Shown here: piece after piece, positions 1 through 5,966 of the stretch
Layout of the letters: every line of letters begins with the position of its first letter
Position numbering within the stretch: the stretch's first letter is position 1
Assembly: GCA_030830765.1 (NCBI GenBank)
Contig: JAURMJ010000413.1
Coordinates: 1 to 5,974, forward strand
DNA from: Quisquiliibacterium sp.
GTDB lineage: Bacteria > Pseudomonadota > Gammaproteobacteria > Burkholderiales > Burkholderiaceae_E
DNA length: 5,974 nucleotides
Reading direction: 5' to 3'
The notes under the pieces: model-generated
The model's input: only the letters and a program-made list of their open reading frames with translations
What the model was told of the DNA's origin: nothing
Database searches by the model: none
Translations under genes and position numbers: made by a program

Positions 1-1217
1 CTGCGCATCGAGTCTAAGCTGACGCACTCATCGAAGGCATGGATGTTTTCGGCATGTGGACCGTAGACCAGTGCCGGGATGCCCTGATACAGCCCGAAGA
101 AGCGGGCATCGGTCGTGCCGGTGCTGGCCACCTGCGGCAGTGGTTCATCGGTCACCTGCGCATGGCAGCGCTCGAGCAGCTGCTGTGCGGCCGACCCCTG
201 CGGCAGCACCCAGCCCTCGGCCTGAAAGCCGTGATAGACCACCTGCGGTGGGTTGGCCGACAGGAAGCCATCTTCACGGGCCGCGGCGGCGATCGTTTCT
301 TCCACTTGCTGACGGACCTGCGCCAGGTCCATGCCGGGGAACAGGCCGATGCGCATATCGAAGGTGCACCAGGCCGGCACGCTGGATGTCCAGTCGCCGC
401 CCTCAATGCGGCTGAGGACGAAGTTGACCGGATGCGCATGGCCCTCGAAAGCCGGATGACCCTGCGCATTCCAGCGGTGCTCCATCCGGTGCAGCGCCTG
501 CACCAGCGGAAAGCAGGCTTCGATCGCGTTGGCGCCGGTGCCAGCCACGGCCACGTGCGCAGGCCGGCCGCGAACCTTGACCTGGAACCACATCACACCG
601 ACCTGAGCACTGAGCAGGTGCTCACCCATCGGCTCGGGAATGATCGCTGCATCGCCGCGATAACCGCGCGCCAGACAGGCCAGCGCGCCATTGCCGGTGC
701 ATTCCTCTTCAATGACTGACTGCAGATAGACCTCACCGGCCGGGGCCAGGCCGCAACGGGCCAGCGCGTCCATTGCAAACAGGTTGGCCGCAAGACCCGC
801 TTTCATGTCGCCAGCGCCGCGTCCGTAAAGCCAGCCGTCCTTTTCCTTTGGATTGAAAGGATGATCGGTCCACATGTCGAGTGGTCCGGTCGGCACCACG
901 TCAATATGACCATTGAGCACCAGCGAACGGCCGGTTGCCTGGCGCGGCCGGTGCGTGCCGACCACGTTCCAGGCATCGTCATAGGAGACGGTGACGGGCG
1001 AGAACCCGGGCAGATGGCTGATCTCATCGACATCCACCTTCCAGCGGTCGACGCTCAGACCGCGTGAACGCATGGCCGCGGCCATCGCATCCTGGGCGCT
1101 CGCCTCCTGACCGCGCAGCGACGGCATACGGGTCAGGTCGGCAAGGAAACGGACCTGATCGTCGAAGCCATCCTCGACGGCGGCAAGAATCCGGTCATGC
1201 AGGGTTGTCTCGGTCAT
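1..1217 (-). CDS. M20 family metallo-deacylase/peptidase, ArgE/DapE-like (3' end outside window)
   Basis: An uninterrupted frame of 405 codons runs from the ATG at 1217 to the left edge, with no stop, so the C-terminus is missing. M20 enzymes hydrolyse an amide bond (N-acyl amino acid, dipeptide or similar) with a two-metal, usually zinc, centre in the cytoplasm. The expected ligand pattern is present: H104 in NGHID (followed by D106), bridging D137 in GRGAGDMKAG, the E171/E172 pair in IEEECTGNGA (general base and ligand), E195 in IIPEP, and H393 in ENIHAFDE. The insert near residues 205-315, with GRPAHVAVAGTGANAIEA (H221), matches the family dimerisation domain. Reaching H393 implies that only a few tens of residues are lost. 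The start is supported by GGAAGGAAA just upstream. The gene is divergent from the BT1-like transporter. The sequence layout fits the broad ArgE/DapE group, whose members also act on many other N-acyl compounds, so the substrate is unknown. Family assignment is firm; the exact reaction is not. Confidence 0.93.
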   Translation of the reverse strand, partial: MTETTLHDRILAAVEDGFDDQVRFLADLTRMPSLRGQEASAQDAMAAAMRSRGLSVDRWKVDVDEISHLPGFSPVTVSYDDAWNVVGTHRPRQATGRSLVLNGHIDVVPTGPLDMWTDHPFNPKEKDGWLYGRGAGDMKAGLAANLFAMDALARCGLAPAGEVYLQSVIEEECTGNGALACLARGYRGDAAIIPEPMGEHLLSAQVGVMWFQVKVRGRPAHVAVAGTGANAIEACFPLVQALHRMEHRWNAQGHPAFEGHAHPVNFVLSRIEGGDWTSSVPAWCTFDMRIGLFPGMDLAQVRQQVEETIAAAAREDGFLSANPPQVVYHGFQAEGWVLPQGSAAQQLLERCHAQVTDEPLPQVASTGTTDARFFGLYQGIPALVYGPHAENIHAFDECVSLDSMR

Positions 1218-1224
1218 TGATGTT

Positions 1225-1233
1225 TCCTTCCGG
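1225..1233 (-). promoter_or_regulatory. Ribosome binding site of the M20 gene
   Basis: On the minus strand a purine-rich GGAAGGAAA lies about 7 bases before the ATG at 1217. It is the clearest Shine-Dalgarno-like sequence in the window and supports this start over internal methionines. Confidence 0.6.
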
Positions 1234-1257
1234 CGTCGAAATCAGTCTGATTGCCTT

Positions 1258-1286
1258 GTGCCTGTCAGAGGCTGGCCGACAGGCAC
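1258..1286. repeat. Perfect 9-bp inverted repeat in the divergent intergenic region
   Basis: GTGCCTGTC at 1258-1266 is followed after 11 bases by its exact complement GACAGGCAC at 1278-1286. It lies between the divergent M20 and BT1-like genes, about 40 bases before the M20 start and about 80 before the transporter start. No T-run follows on either strand, so it does not look like an intrinsic terminator. It could be an operator or a 5' leader hairpin; the sequence alone does not decide. Confidence 0.6.
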
Positions 1287-1290
1287 GACC

Positions 1291-1317
1291 GTGCCCTGCA
1301 GCCGCTCGACAGGGCGC
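1291..1317. repeat. Second, related inverted repeat in the divergent intergenic region
   Basis: GTGCCCTG at 1291-1298 pairs with CAGGGCGC at 1310-1317, with one G-T wobble and an 11-base loop, the same loop length as the repeat at 1258-1286. The two centres are 32 bases apart, about three helical turns, and the arms share GTGCC and CGACAGG. An alternative fold pairing CCTGC at 1295-1299 with GCAGG at 1322-1326 is also possible. The role is unknown; a paired operator or an old duplication are both plausible. Confidence 0.45.
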
Positions 1318-1364
1318 TGCCGCAGGTCAAGGCAGACATTCTTCGGCGATGGTAACTTAGCGCG

Positions 1365-2978
1365 ATGAAAGATTGGTTCGATCGCATCATTCTTGGTTTA
1401 GCCCGTGAATTTCGGCTCTCCTTCCTGCCGCCGCTGATGGTTTACCTTGCGGCCGGCATCTCAGGACTGACCGCGATCGTCGGCACCTTTTTCGTCAAGG
1501 AATATCTCGGGCTGTCGGCCGAATTCCTGGCCGCGCTCGGCTTCTGGGCGGGTCTGCCGTGGGCGCTGAAGATGCCGCTTGGGCATATGGTCGATCTGCT
1601 GTGGCGCTGGAAGTCGCTGTTCGTTTTCGCCGGGGCCAGTCTGATTACCGCCAGCCTGCTGATCATGATCGGGCTGCTGGCTGATCCGACTGCGATGCGA
1701 TCGATCGCGCGGGTCGAGTTCTGGTTCGTGCTGTCTGCCTTGCTGGCTCCAGTCGGGTACGTGATGCAGGACGTGGTTGCCGATGCCATGACCGTCGAAG
1801 CCGTGCCGCATGTCGGGTCCGATGGCAACCCGCTGCCCGTTGAGCAGCGTCGCGCCATGCACACGACCATGCAGACCCTCGGACGGGTTGCGATCATTGG
1901 CGGCGGCCTGCTGGTTGCGCTGGTCAATGTGGTGATGCTGCGTGGCGTTCAGCATCTGGCTGAACAAGCCAAGGTTACGGTCTACGTAACGGTCTATGAA
2001 TTGGCGCTGCTGATTCCGATGGTCTCGGTAGCCGGTGTGATCTTTGCGCTGGTGCTGCAGCGAAAGGCTTTCCGTGGGCTGCGGGCCGCCGGCATGTCGG
2101 CACCGGATGCACGCCGCGTCCTGCTGATGGCGCCCGAGCCGCCGCCGGTCAACTGGTGGGTTCTTGGAGGCGGTCTTGCGTTCGCAGTCGTCTCACTGGT
2201 GGTCGGGCTGGGCGAGCTGCCGTATGGTCAGGAGCTGGTTTTTGCGGCCTCTATGACCGTGATTCTGACCTTGATGATCCGCCTGGTTCGCGAGCTCGAT
2301 CCGCAGTCCCGGGCAACCTTGCTGGGCACCGCCGTCGTGATCTTCGTATTCCGGGCAATCCCGGGTCCGGGGGCCGGCCAGACCTGGTGGATGATCGACG
2401 AACTCGGCTTCGATCAGCAGTTTCTGTCTGAACTTTCGCTGATCGGCAATGTCCTGACGCTGGCCGGATTGTTCGTGTTTCGCCGCTACATGGCCGAGCG
2501 ATCGATCTATCACGTGGTCGGCATGCTGACTGTCGCGGGCACCGTGTTGGCACTACCGATCATCGGCATGTTCTACGGACTGCACCACTGGACGGCCGCC
2601 ATGACCGGCGGGTTGGTCGATGCGCGCTTCATTGCGGTGGTCGACACCGCAATCGAATCGCCGCTTGGGCAGATCGCGATGGTGCCGATGCTGGCCTGGA
2701 TCGCGAACTCGGCCCCAGAGAAACTGAAAGCCACTTACTTCGCGGTCATGGCTTCGTTCACGAACCTTGCGCTGTCGGCCTCGCAGCTGGGCACCAAGTA
2801 TCTGAACCAGGCGTTCTCGGTGACGCGCCAGGTGCGCGATGCGGCCAGTGGCACGATCAAGATGCCGGCCGACTACAGTGAGCTGGGGGCCTTGATGATC
2901 ACGGCCACGGTGTTGGCGTTTTCACTGCCGCTGTTGACGATTGCGCTGGTTCGCCTGGCGCGTTTGCGCAGCGCCTGA
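1365..2978 (+). CDS. BT1-like (folate/biopterin transporter family) MFS membrane transporter
   Basis: This encodes a 537-residue, highly hydrophobic protein with roughly 12-14 membrane segments. Examples lie near residues 20-44, 52-68, 84-106, 118-135, 174-192, 211-231, 263-283, 288-306, 318-332, 357-373, 381-405 and 508-530. Three regions resemble the BT1 family: MPLGHMVDLLW (70-80, the loop between helices 2 and 3), QDVVADAMTVE (135-145), and a C-terminal stretch with APEKLKATYFAVMASFTNLA (450-469). DELGFDQQFLSEL (345-357) also fits the family pattern. BT1 proteins are inner-membrane major facilitator proteins; characterised members in trypanosomatids, plants and cyanobacteria carry folates or pterins, but many bacterial members have no known substrate. 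A cytoplasmic loop near 232-262 separates the two halves. No clear Shine-Dalgarno precedes the ATG; a TAACTT box lies only six bases upstream. The family is likely; folate transport is not demonstrated. A generic MFS exporter is the alternative. Confidence 0.85.
   Translation: MKDWFDRIILGLAREFRLSFLPPLMVYLAAGISGLTAIVGTFFVKEYLGLSAEFLAALGFWAGLPWALKMPLGHMVDLLWRWKSLFVFAGASLITASLLIMIGLLADPTAMRSIARVEFWFVLSALLAPVGYVMQDVVADAMTVEAVPHVGSDGNPLPVEQRRAMHTTMQTLGRVAIIGGGLLVALVNVVMLRGVQHLAEQAKVTVYVTVYELALLIPMVSVAGVIFALVLQRKAFRGLRAAGMSAPDARRVLLMAPEPPPVNWWVLGGGLAFAVVSLVVGLGELPYGQELVFAASMTVILTLMIRLVRELDPQSRATLLGTAVVIFVFRAIPGPGAGQTWWMIDELGFDQQFLSELSLIGNVLTLAGLFVFRRYMAERSIYHVVGMLTVAGTVLALPIIGMFYGLHHWTAAMTGGLVDARFIAVVDTAIESPLGQIAMVPMLAWIANSAPEKLKATYFAVMASFTNLALSASQLGTKYLNQAFSVTRQVRDAASGTIKMPADYSELGALMITATVLAFSLPLLTIALVRLARLRSA
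1974..1997 (+). repeat. 12-bp tandem duplication inside the transporter gene
   Basis: Two adjacent 12-base units matching at 10 of 12 positions encode VTVY-VTVY (residues 204-211) just before the segment at 211-231. The reading frame is kept. It looks like a small in-frame duplication, or chance in a beta-branched stretch. Confidence 0.4.
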
Positions 2979-3008
2979 CCGGGTCGGTGAGGGCTTCGGC
3001 CTGTAAGC

Positions 3009-4265
3009 CTATCGGCTGCCAGTCTTGCTGCCGGTAGCGCTCTTGCTTGGAGTCTTGCTGCTGGTGGTGCTCTTGCTGGTGCCCGATTTGGACTTTGTCG
3101 TCGAGCCCTGCCGTTGTGGCGGCCTCTTCTGAGCGGACCTTTGCTGCGCAGCTTTCATCTGCGCAAGCTTCTGCTGTTCGGCCCTGAGCTGCTCCTCCAG
3201 GGTCCGGGCTCGTGCATCGGCCTCACGGGCCGTCTGCGTGGCCTTGTCCAGTGCCTGCTGCTGCTGTTCGAAGCGGGTCTCGAAATGGCTTTTTTGCTCT
3301 GACAGATCGCCGTACAGCGATGCGATCCAGGCAAACTGAATTCCGAATAAAAGCGCCAGCACCGAGGCGGCCGCGATGACGAAAGCGCGATTCGCATTGC
3401 GCCAAGACGCCTGCATCGCAAACCAGGTCTCCGTCAGCTGAGCGGTCAGATTGGCAGTCCAGGAGCCGTTGCCCCGCCCGGCCCAGCGGCCGGTGTCCGC
3501 CGCCTCACCCTGCAGGTCCGGATTCGTCGCACGTCGCGATGAACGTGCGCCCAGTGCGCTCTGATCGCGAGCCTGCGTAGCCTGGAAGTCATCTGCAGCC
3601 GCTGTGCTTTGTTGCTCAAGGGAAGCCTGCAGATCGGCAATCTCCTGCAGCAGTCGCGTCCTTTCCTTTTTCCATGACGATTCGCGCGCCGTTTGAGGTG
3701 CGCTGGAAGTCGGTCGCAGCAAGGCAGCCTCCGGGCTTTGATGTGCCGAGACGCTCGCTGCCGGCGGCGGCAGAATATCGTTGAACAGTGAGATCTGCGG
3801 GCTCGGTGCTGCCGGTTGCGCGGGCTGCGAATCGGCGAAGGCTTCGTCGACCGGCAGATTCTCCCGATCGACCGCGCGGCCGGTTTCCAGGACATGACTG
3901 TAGCGACGGGCCAGCACACTGCGTGGATCTTCAAGGACGCCGTCACCAGTCGCCTTGATGCCTTCAAGCGTCAGTACCGCTGCTGCGATCGAGCGTCGGT
4001 CTTCCTGTGACAGCAGTGCGAGCCGCGCATGATCAAAAGCATCCGGAGGCTGCTCACCGGGAACCGGGTCGCCTTCCATACCGGCGACCAGCACTTCGGT
4101 GACCAGCGCATCGCCCAGTGCGATCTCGTCATGCTGACCTTCGGCGCGAAGCCTCTCGGCGATCCGGGCCATGCCACCAAGCGACAGTCGGCGTACGCGT
4201 ACCGGTCCCAGCTCGGAGGTTTCGACGGTGATCGTGCGCTCTCGGCGCGTGGGCTGTTCGCTCAT
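3009..4265 (-). CDS. Unrecognised single-span membrane protein with coiled coils and a Lys/Ser/Thr-rich repeat tail
   Basis: I do not recognise a named family. The start chosen is the ATG at 4265 (MSEQPT, 418 residues), which overlaps the stop of the DHH gene as ATGA; an upstream in-frame TTG at 4286 is less likely. In order: a compact mixed N-terminal domain (about 8-130, with ELGPVRVRRLSLGGMARIAE and LSQEDRRSIAAAVLTLEGI); a Pro/Ala/Ser-rich linker (145-195); a short charged helix or coiled coil (198-220); a low-complexity Arg/Gly/Asn stretch (235-270); one hydrophobic span (about 295-318, AFVIAAASVLALLFGIQFAW); a Gln/Glu/Arg-rich coiled coil (320-378); and a basic tail (379-418) with ten Lys/Arg and no acidic residue. 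Basic residues R289 and R293 before the span suggest a cytoplasmic N-terminus and a periplasmic coiled coil and tail, which is inference. The N-terminal domain vaguely recalls phage tail-assembly chaperones, but I would not assign it. Overlap with the DHH gene implies coupled expression and a shared job. Confidence 0.85.
   Translation of the reverse strand: MSEQPTRRERTITVETSELGPVRVRRLSLGGMARIAERLRAEGQHDEIALGDALVTEVLVAGMEGDPVPGEQPPDAFDHARLALLSQEDRRSIAAAVLTLEGIKATGDGVLEDPRSVLARRYSHVLETGRAVDRENLPVDEAFADSQPAQPAAPSPQISLFNDILPPPAASVSAHQSPEAALLRPTSSAPQTARESSWKKERTRLLQEIADLQASLEQQSTAAADDFQATQARDQSALGARSSRRATNPDLQGEAADTGRWAGRGNGSWTANLTAQLTETWFAMQASWRNANRAFVIAAASVLALLFGIQFAWIASLYGDLSEQKSHFETRFEQQQQALDKATQTAREADARARTLEEQLRAEQQKLAQMKAAQQRSAQKRPPQRQGSTTKSKSGTSKSTTSSKTPSKSATGSKTGSR
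3021..3080 (-). repeat. Two 30-bp tandem repeats encoding a Ser/Lys/Thr decapeptide
   Basis: Units 3021-3050 and 3051-3080 match at 25 of 30 bases. On the minus strand they encode TSKSTTSSKT (residues 396-405) and PSKSATGSKT (406-415) at the extreme C-terminus of the membrane protein. The differences include synonymous and conservative changes, so the duplication is not recent. Less regular SK/TK pairs continue upstream (KSKSG, 391-395), suggesting a longer decayed array. Confidence 0.75.
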
Positions 4266-5293
4266 GGCGTCGGCTCTGTCTTGCAAGGCTGAGGATAGGC
4301 GCGCGCCAGCGCGTCGGCGAATGCGTCGAGCTGATCGGCGCCAAGATAGTCGATGCCGGCTGCGCGTGCGCGGCCGCCGCCGCCGAAGCGGGTGCAGAGC
4401 GTATGTGCACTGACCGCAGCGCCGTGGGGCACCCGGACGCTGACAACGTAGCAGCGGTTCTGCTCGGAAGCTGCTTCGGGATTCTGTTCGGGCGTGACGG
4501 AGCCGGCCCCCGAACGGGGCGCAATTACTGCATGAACCAGCGTCGGCTCGATGTTGGCGCGATGGTTTGCGAAGCTGCCGAAGACGCGGCGCGCCCAGTT
4601 CGCATCGTCCAGCTGGTAAATGCGTGCGCCGGATGCGCAGGTTCTGACCGGGGCATGCTCAGCCTGCAGGAGGTCGGCTGCACGGGCAGTGGACAACCGT
4701 TCAAAGTGCGGCTGTTTGGCAATGAACTCATCCGGGTCGGCGAATGGCGATACGGCGCGATAAAGCTGCTCAGGCGGATAGAGCAGATCCTGCAGCGTCA
4801 CGCCATAGGCGTTGTAGTTCAGGCATTCGCCCAGTTCGCGCCAGCGTGCTCGGGTCGCTTCATCCAGTTGCAGCGCATCGGCCAACCGGGTTGCGGCCTG
4901 ACGCATGTTGTCGCCGTAGGCGCCGACAATCGCCCAGCGCCTGGCCGCGCCGTCAAGCAGCCGGTCGACCAGCACGCTGGTGCAGACCTGCGGGTCGGTG
5001 TCGATCAACGCATCCAGATTCGGGTGCGTCGGGATGTCGCCAGGTTCATGGTGGTCGATGTAGCGCACGTGCGCGCCGCGCGCCAGCATCTGTTCAAGGG
5101 CCTGCCGGTTCCCGGGCATCGCGATGTCCAGCGCGGTCACCGTGTCGCCCGCACCCGCGTCGATCAGCGGCAACAAGCGATTCTCGCGCTTGGTGCCGGT
5201 GATCAGCGTTGCCTGCACAGGTTGTGTGAGCCGCAACTGATGCAGTGCGCAGATGCCGTCTGCATCGCCGTTGAAAACGTCAAATCGGGTCAT
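4262..5293 (-). CDS. DHH-DHHA1 family phosphoesterase
   Basis: This encodes a 343-residue protein. DHH enzymes are Mn-dependent phosphoesterases acting on short RNAs, cyclic dinucleotides, 3'-phosphoadenosine phosphates or other phosphates. Motifs in order: FNGDADGICALHQ (D10, D12), DIAMPGN (D56), IDHHEPG (D80-H81-H82), and GAYGDN (D127), together a complete set of expected metal ligands. The C-terminal DHHA1-like domain ends in GGGGRARAAG (304-313), where the usual substrate-binding His is Arg308. A variable linker rich in Glu, Ala and Ser lies near 260-280. The ATG at 5293 is chosen because the family begins a few residues before the DADG motif; the 66-codon open extension upstream has Arg/Cys/Pro-rich composition and no family resemblance. 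No good Shine-Dalgarno is seen before this ATG (CTCTTTGCACCC). The stop overlaps the start of the membrane protein gene by ATGA. It is shorter than RecJ and lacks that nuclease's extra domains; size is closer to NrnA/GdpP-type stand-alone DHH proteins. The substrate is unknown. Confidence 0.92.
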   Translation of the reverse strand: MTRFDVFNGDADGICALHQLRLTQPVQATLITGTKRENRLLPLIDAGAGDTVTALDIAMPGNRQALEQMLARGAHVRYIDHHEPGDIPTHPNLDALIDTDPQVCTSVLVDRLLDGAARRWAIVGAYGDNMRQAATRLADALQLDEATRARWRELGECLNYNAYGVTLQDLLYPPEQLYRAVSPFADPDEFIAKQPHFERLSTARAADLLQAEHAPVRTCASGARIYQLDDANWARRVFGSFANHRANIEPTLVHAVIAPRSGAGSVTPEQNPEAASEQNRCYVVSVRVPHGAAVSAHTLCTRFGGGGRARAAGIDYLGADQLDAFADALARAYPQPCKTEPTP

Positions 5294-5471
5294 GGGTGCA
5301 AAGAGTAACGGCAGGAAACGGCAACATGGTAAACCGCACGGGCGTCGCCATAGCGCGGACGCCACCACAGACATGGTAACGGGGAAATGGGCAGGTAGTG
5401 CGGGCGCGGTGTGTCCGGAACGCTCGGTTGAGCGCGGGCAAGCGGCAGAAGCGGTCCGTGCAGACCAGCGG

Positions 5472-5492
5472 TGTGATCGGCATGTGATCACA
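5472..5492. repeat. TGTGATC direct repeat ending in a TGTGATCACA palindrome
   Basis: TGTGATC occurs at 5472-5478 and again at 5483-5489, 11 bases apart (one helical turn); the second copy extends to the perfect palindrome TGTGATCACA at 5483-5492. It lies in the non-coding stretch about 180 bases upstream of the DHH start. The half-sites resemble the CRP core TGTGA/TCACA, but the spacing (0 or 11 instead of 6) is wrong for CRP. It is possibly a regulator site; this is unproven. Confidence 0.3.
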
Positions 5493-5506
5493 GGCCTGCT
5501 GGACCG

Positions 5507-5534
5507 CGCGCCCTGCCTGCCTGTGCAGGGCGCG
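5507..5534 (-). terminator. Strong GC-rich hairpin downstream of the DUF35 gene, possible terminator
   Basis: CGCGCCCTGC (5507-5516) and GCAGGGCGCG (5525-5534) form a perfect 10-bp stem with an 8-base loop, 19 bases past the DUF35 stop. No T-run follows on the minus strand (next bases GTCCAGCAGG after a G) or on the plus strand, so it is not a classical intrinsic terminator. It may stabilise the 3' end or terminate with Rho. Its position between two same-strand genes fits an operon boundary. Confidence 0.5.
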
Positions 5535-5552
5535 ACGATCGGGGGGGCCAGG

Positions 5553-5966
5553 TCAGGCCGGCTTGAAGACGGGCACCATCGTGCCGTTTGGGGTTGCGGC
5601 GAAATCCAGGTTCACACGCTGGCCAATCGACAGCGCATCAAGATCGCAGTCGACGATGTTGGTCAGCATCGTTGTCCCCTCGTCGAGCCGCACATAGGCC
5701 AGTGCATAGGGTACGGGTACGCCACGACGCAGCACACTGTAGCTGTAGATCTCGCCCTTGCCGGCCGACTCGATCCAGTCGGTGTCATCGGACAGGCAGT
5801 GCGGGCACAGTGCGCGCGGGTAGTAATGATGCTTGCCGCAGGCCTTGCAGTGACCGATCAGCAGCTTGCGCTGTGCGGTTGCATCGTAAAAGCGCTGGCT
5901 CTCCGGATTGATCATCGGGTCGGGCATGACCCGTTGCGCGGCGGCGGTTTTGTTCTGTTCGCTCAT
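5553..5966 (-). CDS. Zn-ribbon/OB-fold protein, DUF35 (ChsH2-like) acyl-CoA binding partner
   Basis: This encodes a 137-residue protein with the two-part DUF35 architecture. An N-terminal helix with PESQRFYDATAQRKLLIGHC leads into a rubredoxin-like zinc ribbon with C40, C43, C54 and C57 (CKACG and LCPHC, with YYPRALCP between). An OB-fold follows from about residue 65 to the end (GEIYSYSVLRRGVPVPYALA and MLTNIVDCD). Such proteins normally sit next to a thiolase or SCP-x-like ketolase or an acyl-CoA hydratase, where the OB-fold contacts the acyl-CoA; the ribbon is structural. Usual family length is about 130-150 residues, so it looks complete. Only eight bases before the ATG are visible (GGTTCCTC), with no Shine-Dalgarno. 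The start reads ATGA, so an upstream gene could end there with a four-base overlap, but that gene is outside the window. The hairpin after the stop suggests it is last in its operon. Family is confident; the pathway (steroid, fatty acid or other) cannot be told. Confidence 0.92.
   Translation of the reverse strand: MSEQNKTAAAQRVMPDPMINPESQRFYDATAQRKLLIGHCKACGKHHYYPRALCPHCLSDDTDWIESAGKGEIYSYSVLRRGVPVPYALAYVRLDEGTTMLTNIVDCDLDALSIGQRVNLDFAATPNGTMVPVFKPA

Larger units (their letters stand above)
5294..5552. other. Non-coding stretch between the DHH and DUF35 genes
   Basis: These 259 bases hold no credible gene. They contain the hairpin at 5507-5534, a run of seven G at 5541-5547, the TGTGATC repeat at 5472-5492, and ACATGGTAA twice (5324-5332 and 5371-5379). 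The promoter of the DHH-membrane protein unit should lie here. I see no convincing -35/-10 pair; on the minus strand TTTACC and a later GTTACT upstream of 5293 are only a weak candidate. Confidence 0.5.

Noticed and set aside
39..719. Long plus-strand open frame (226 codons)
   Set aside because: It is antisense to the M20 gene, whose frame carries all catalytic motifs. The translation is rich in Arg, His and Ala, with no recognisable domain.
1064..1360. Plus-strand open frame of 98 codons before the transporter
   Set aside because: It overlaps the start of the M20 gene and the divergent intergenic region, and its translation is low-complexity Arg/Pro/Gly-rich.
2990..3003. TTCG-loop hairpin between the convergent transporter and membrane protein genes
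   Set aside because: The stem is only three GC pairs plus a wobble and has no T-run, so it is too weak to call a terminator.
4266..4286. TTG start seven codons upstream for the membrane protein
   Set aside because: It lies inside the end of the DHH gene. The ATG at 4265 with the ATGA overlap is a better coupled start.
4403..5308. Plus-strand open frame of 301 codons opposite the DHH gene
   Set aside because: It is antisense to a gene with complete DHH motifs. Long antisense frames are expected in GC-rich coding DNA.
5280..5483. Small minus-strand open frame of 67 codons in the intergenic stretch
   Set aside because: It overlaps the DHH start in another frame, has no clear ribosome site and resembles no known small protein.
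5294..5491. 66-codon N-terminal extension of the DHH frame
   Set aside because: The frame is open, but the translated extension is Arg/Cys/Pro-rich. The family starts just before FNGDADG, so the ATG at 5293 is preferred.
5472..5492. CRP binding site
   Set aside because: TGTGA and TCACA are present, but the spacing is not the required six bases in either combination.
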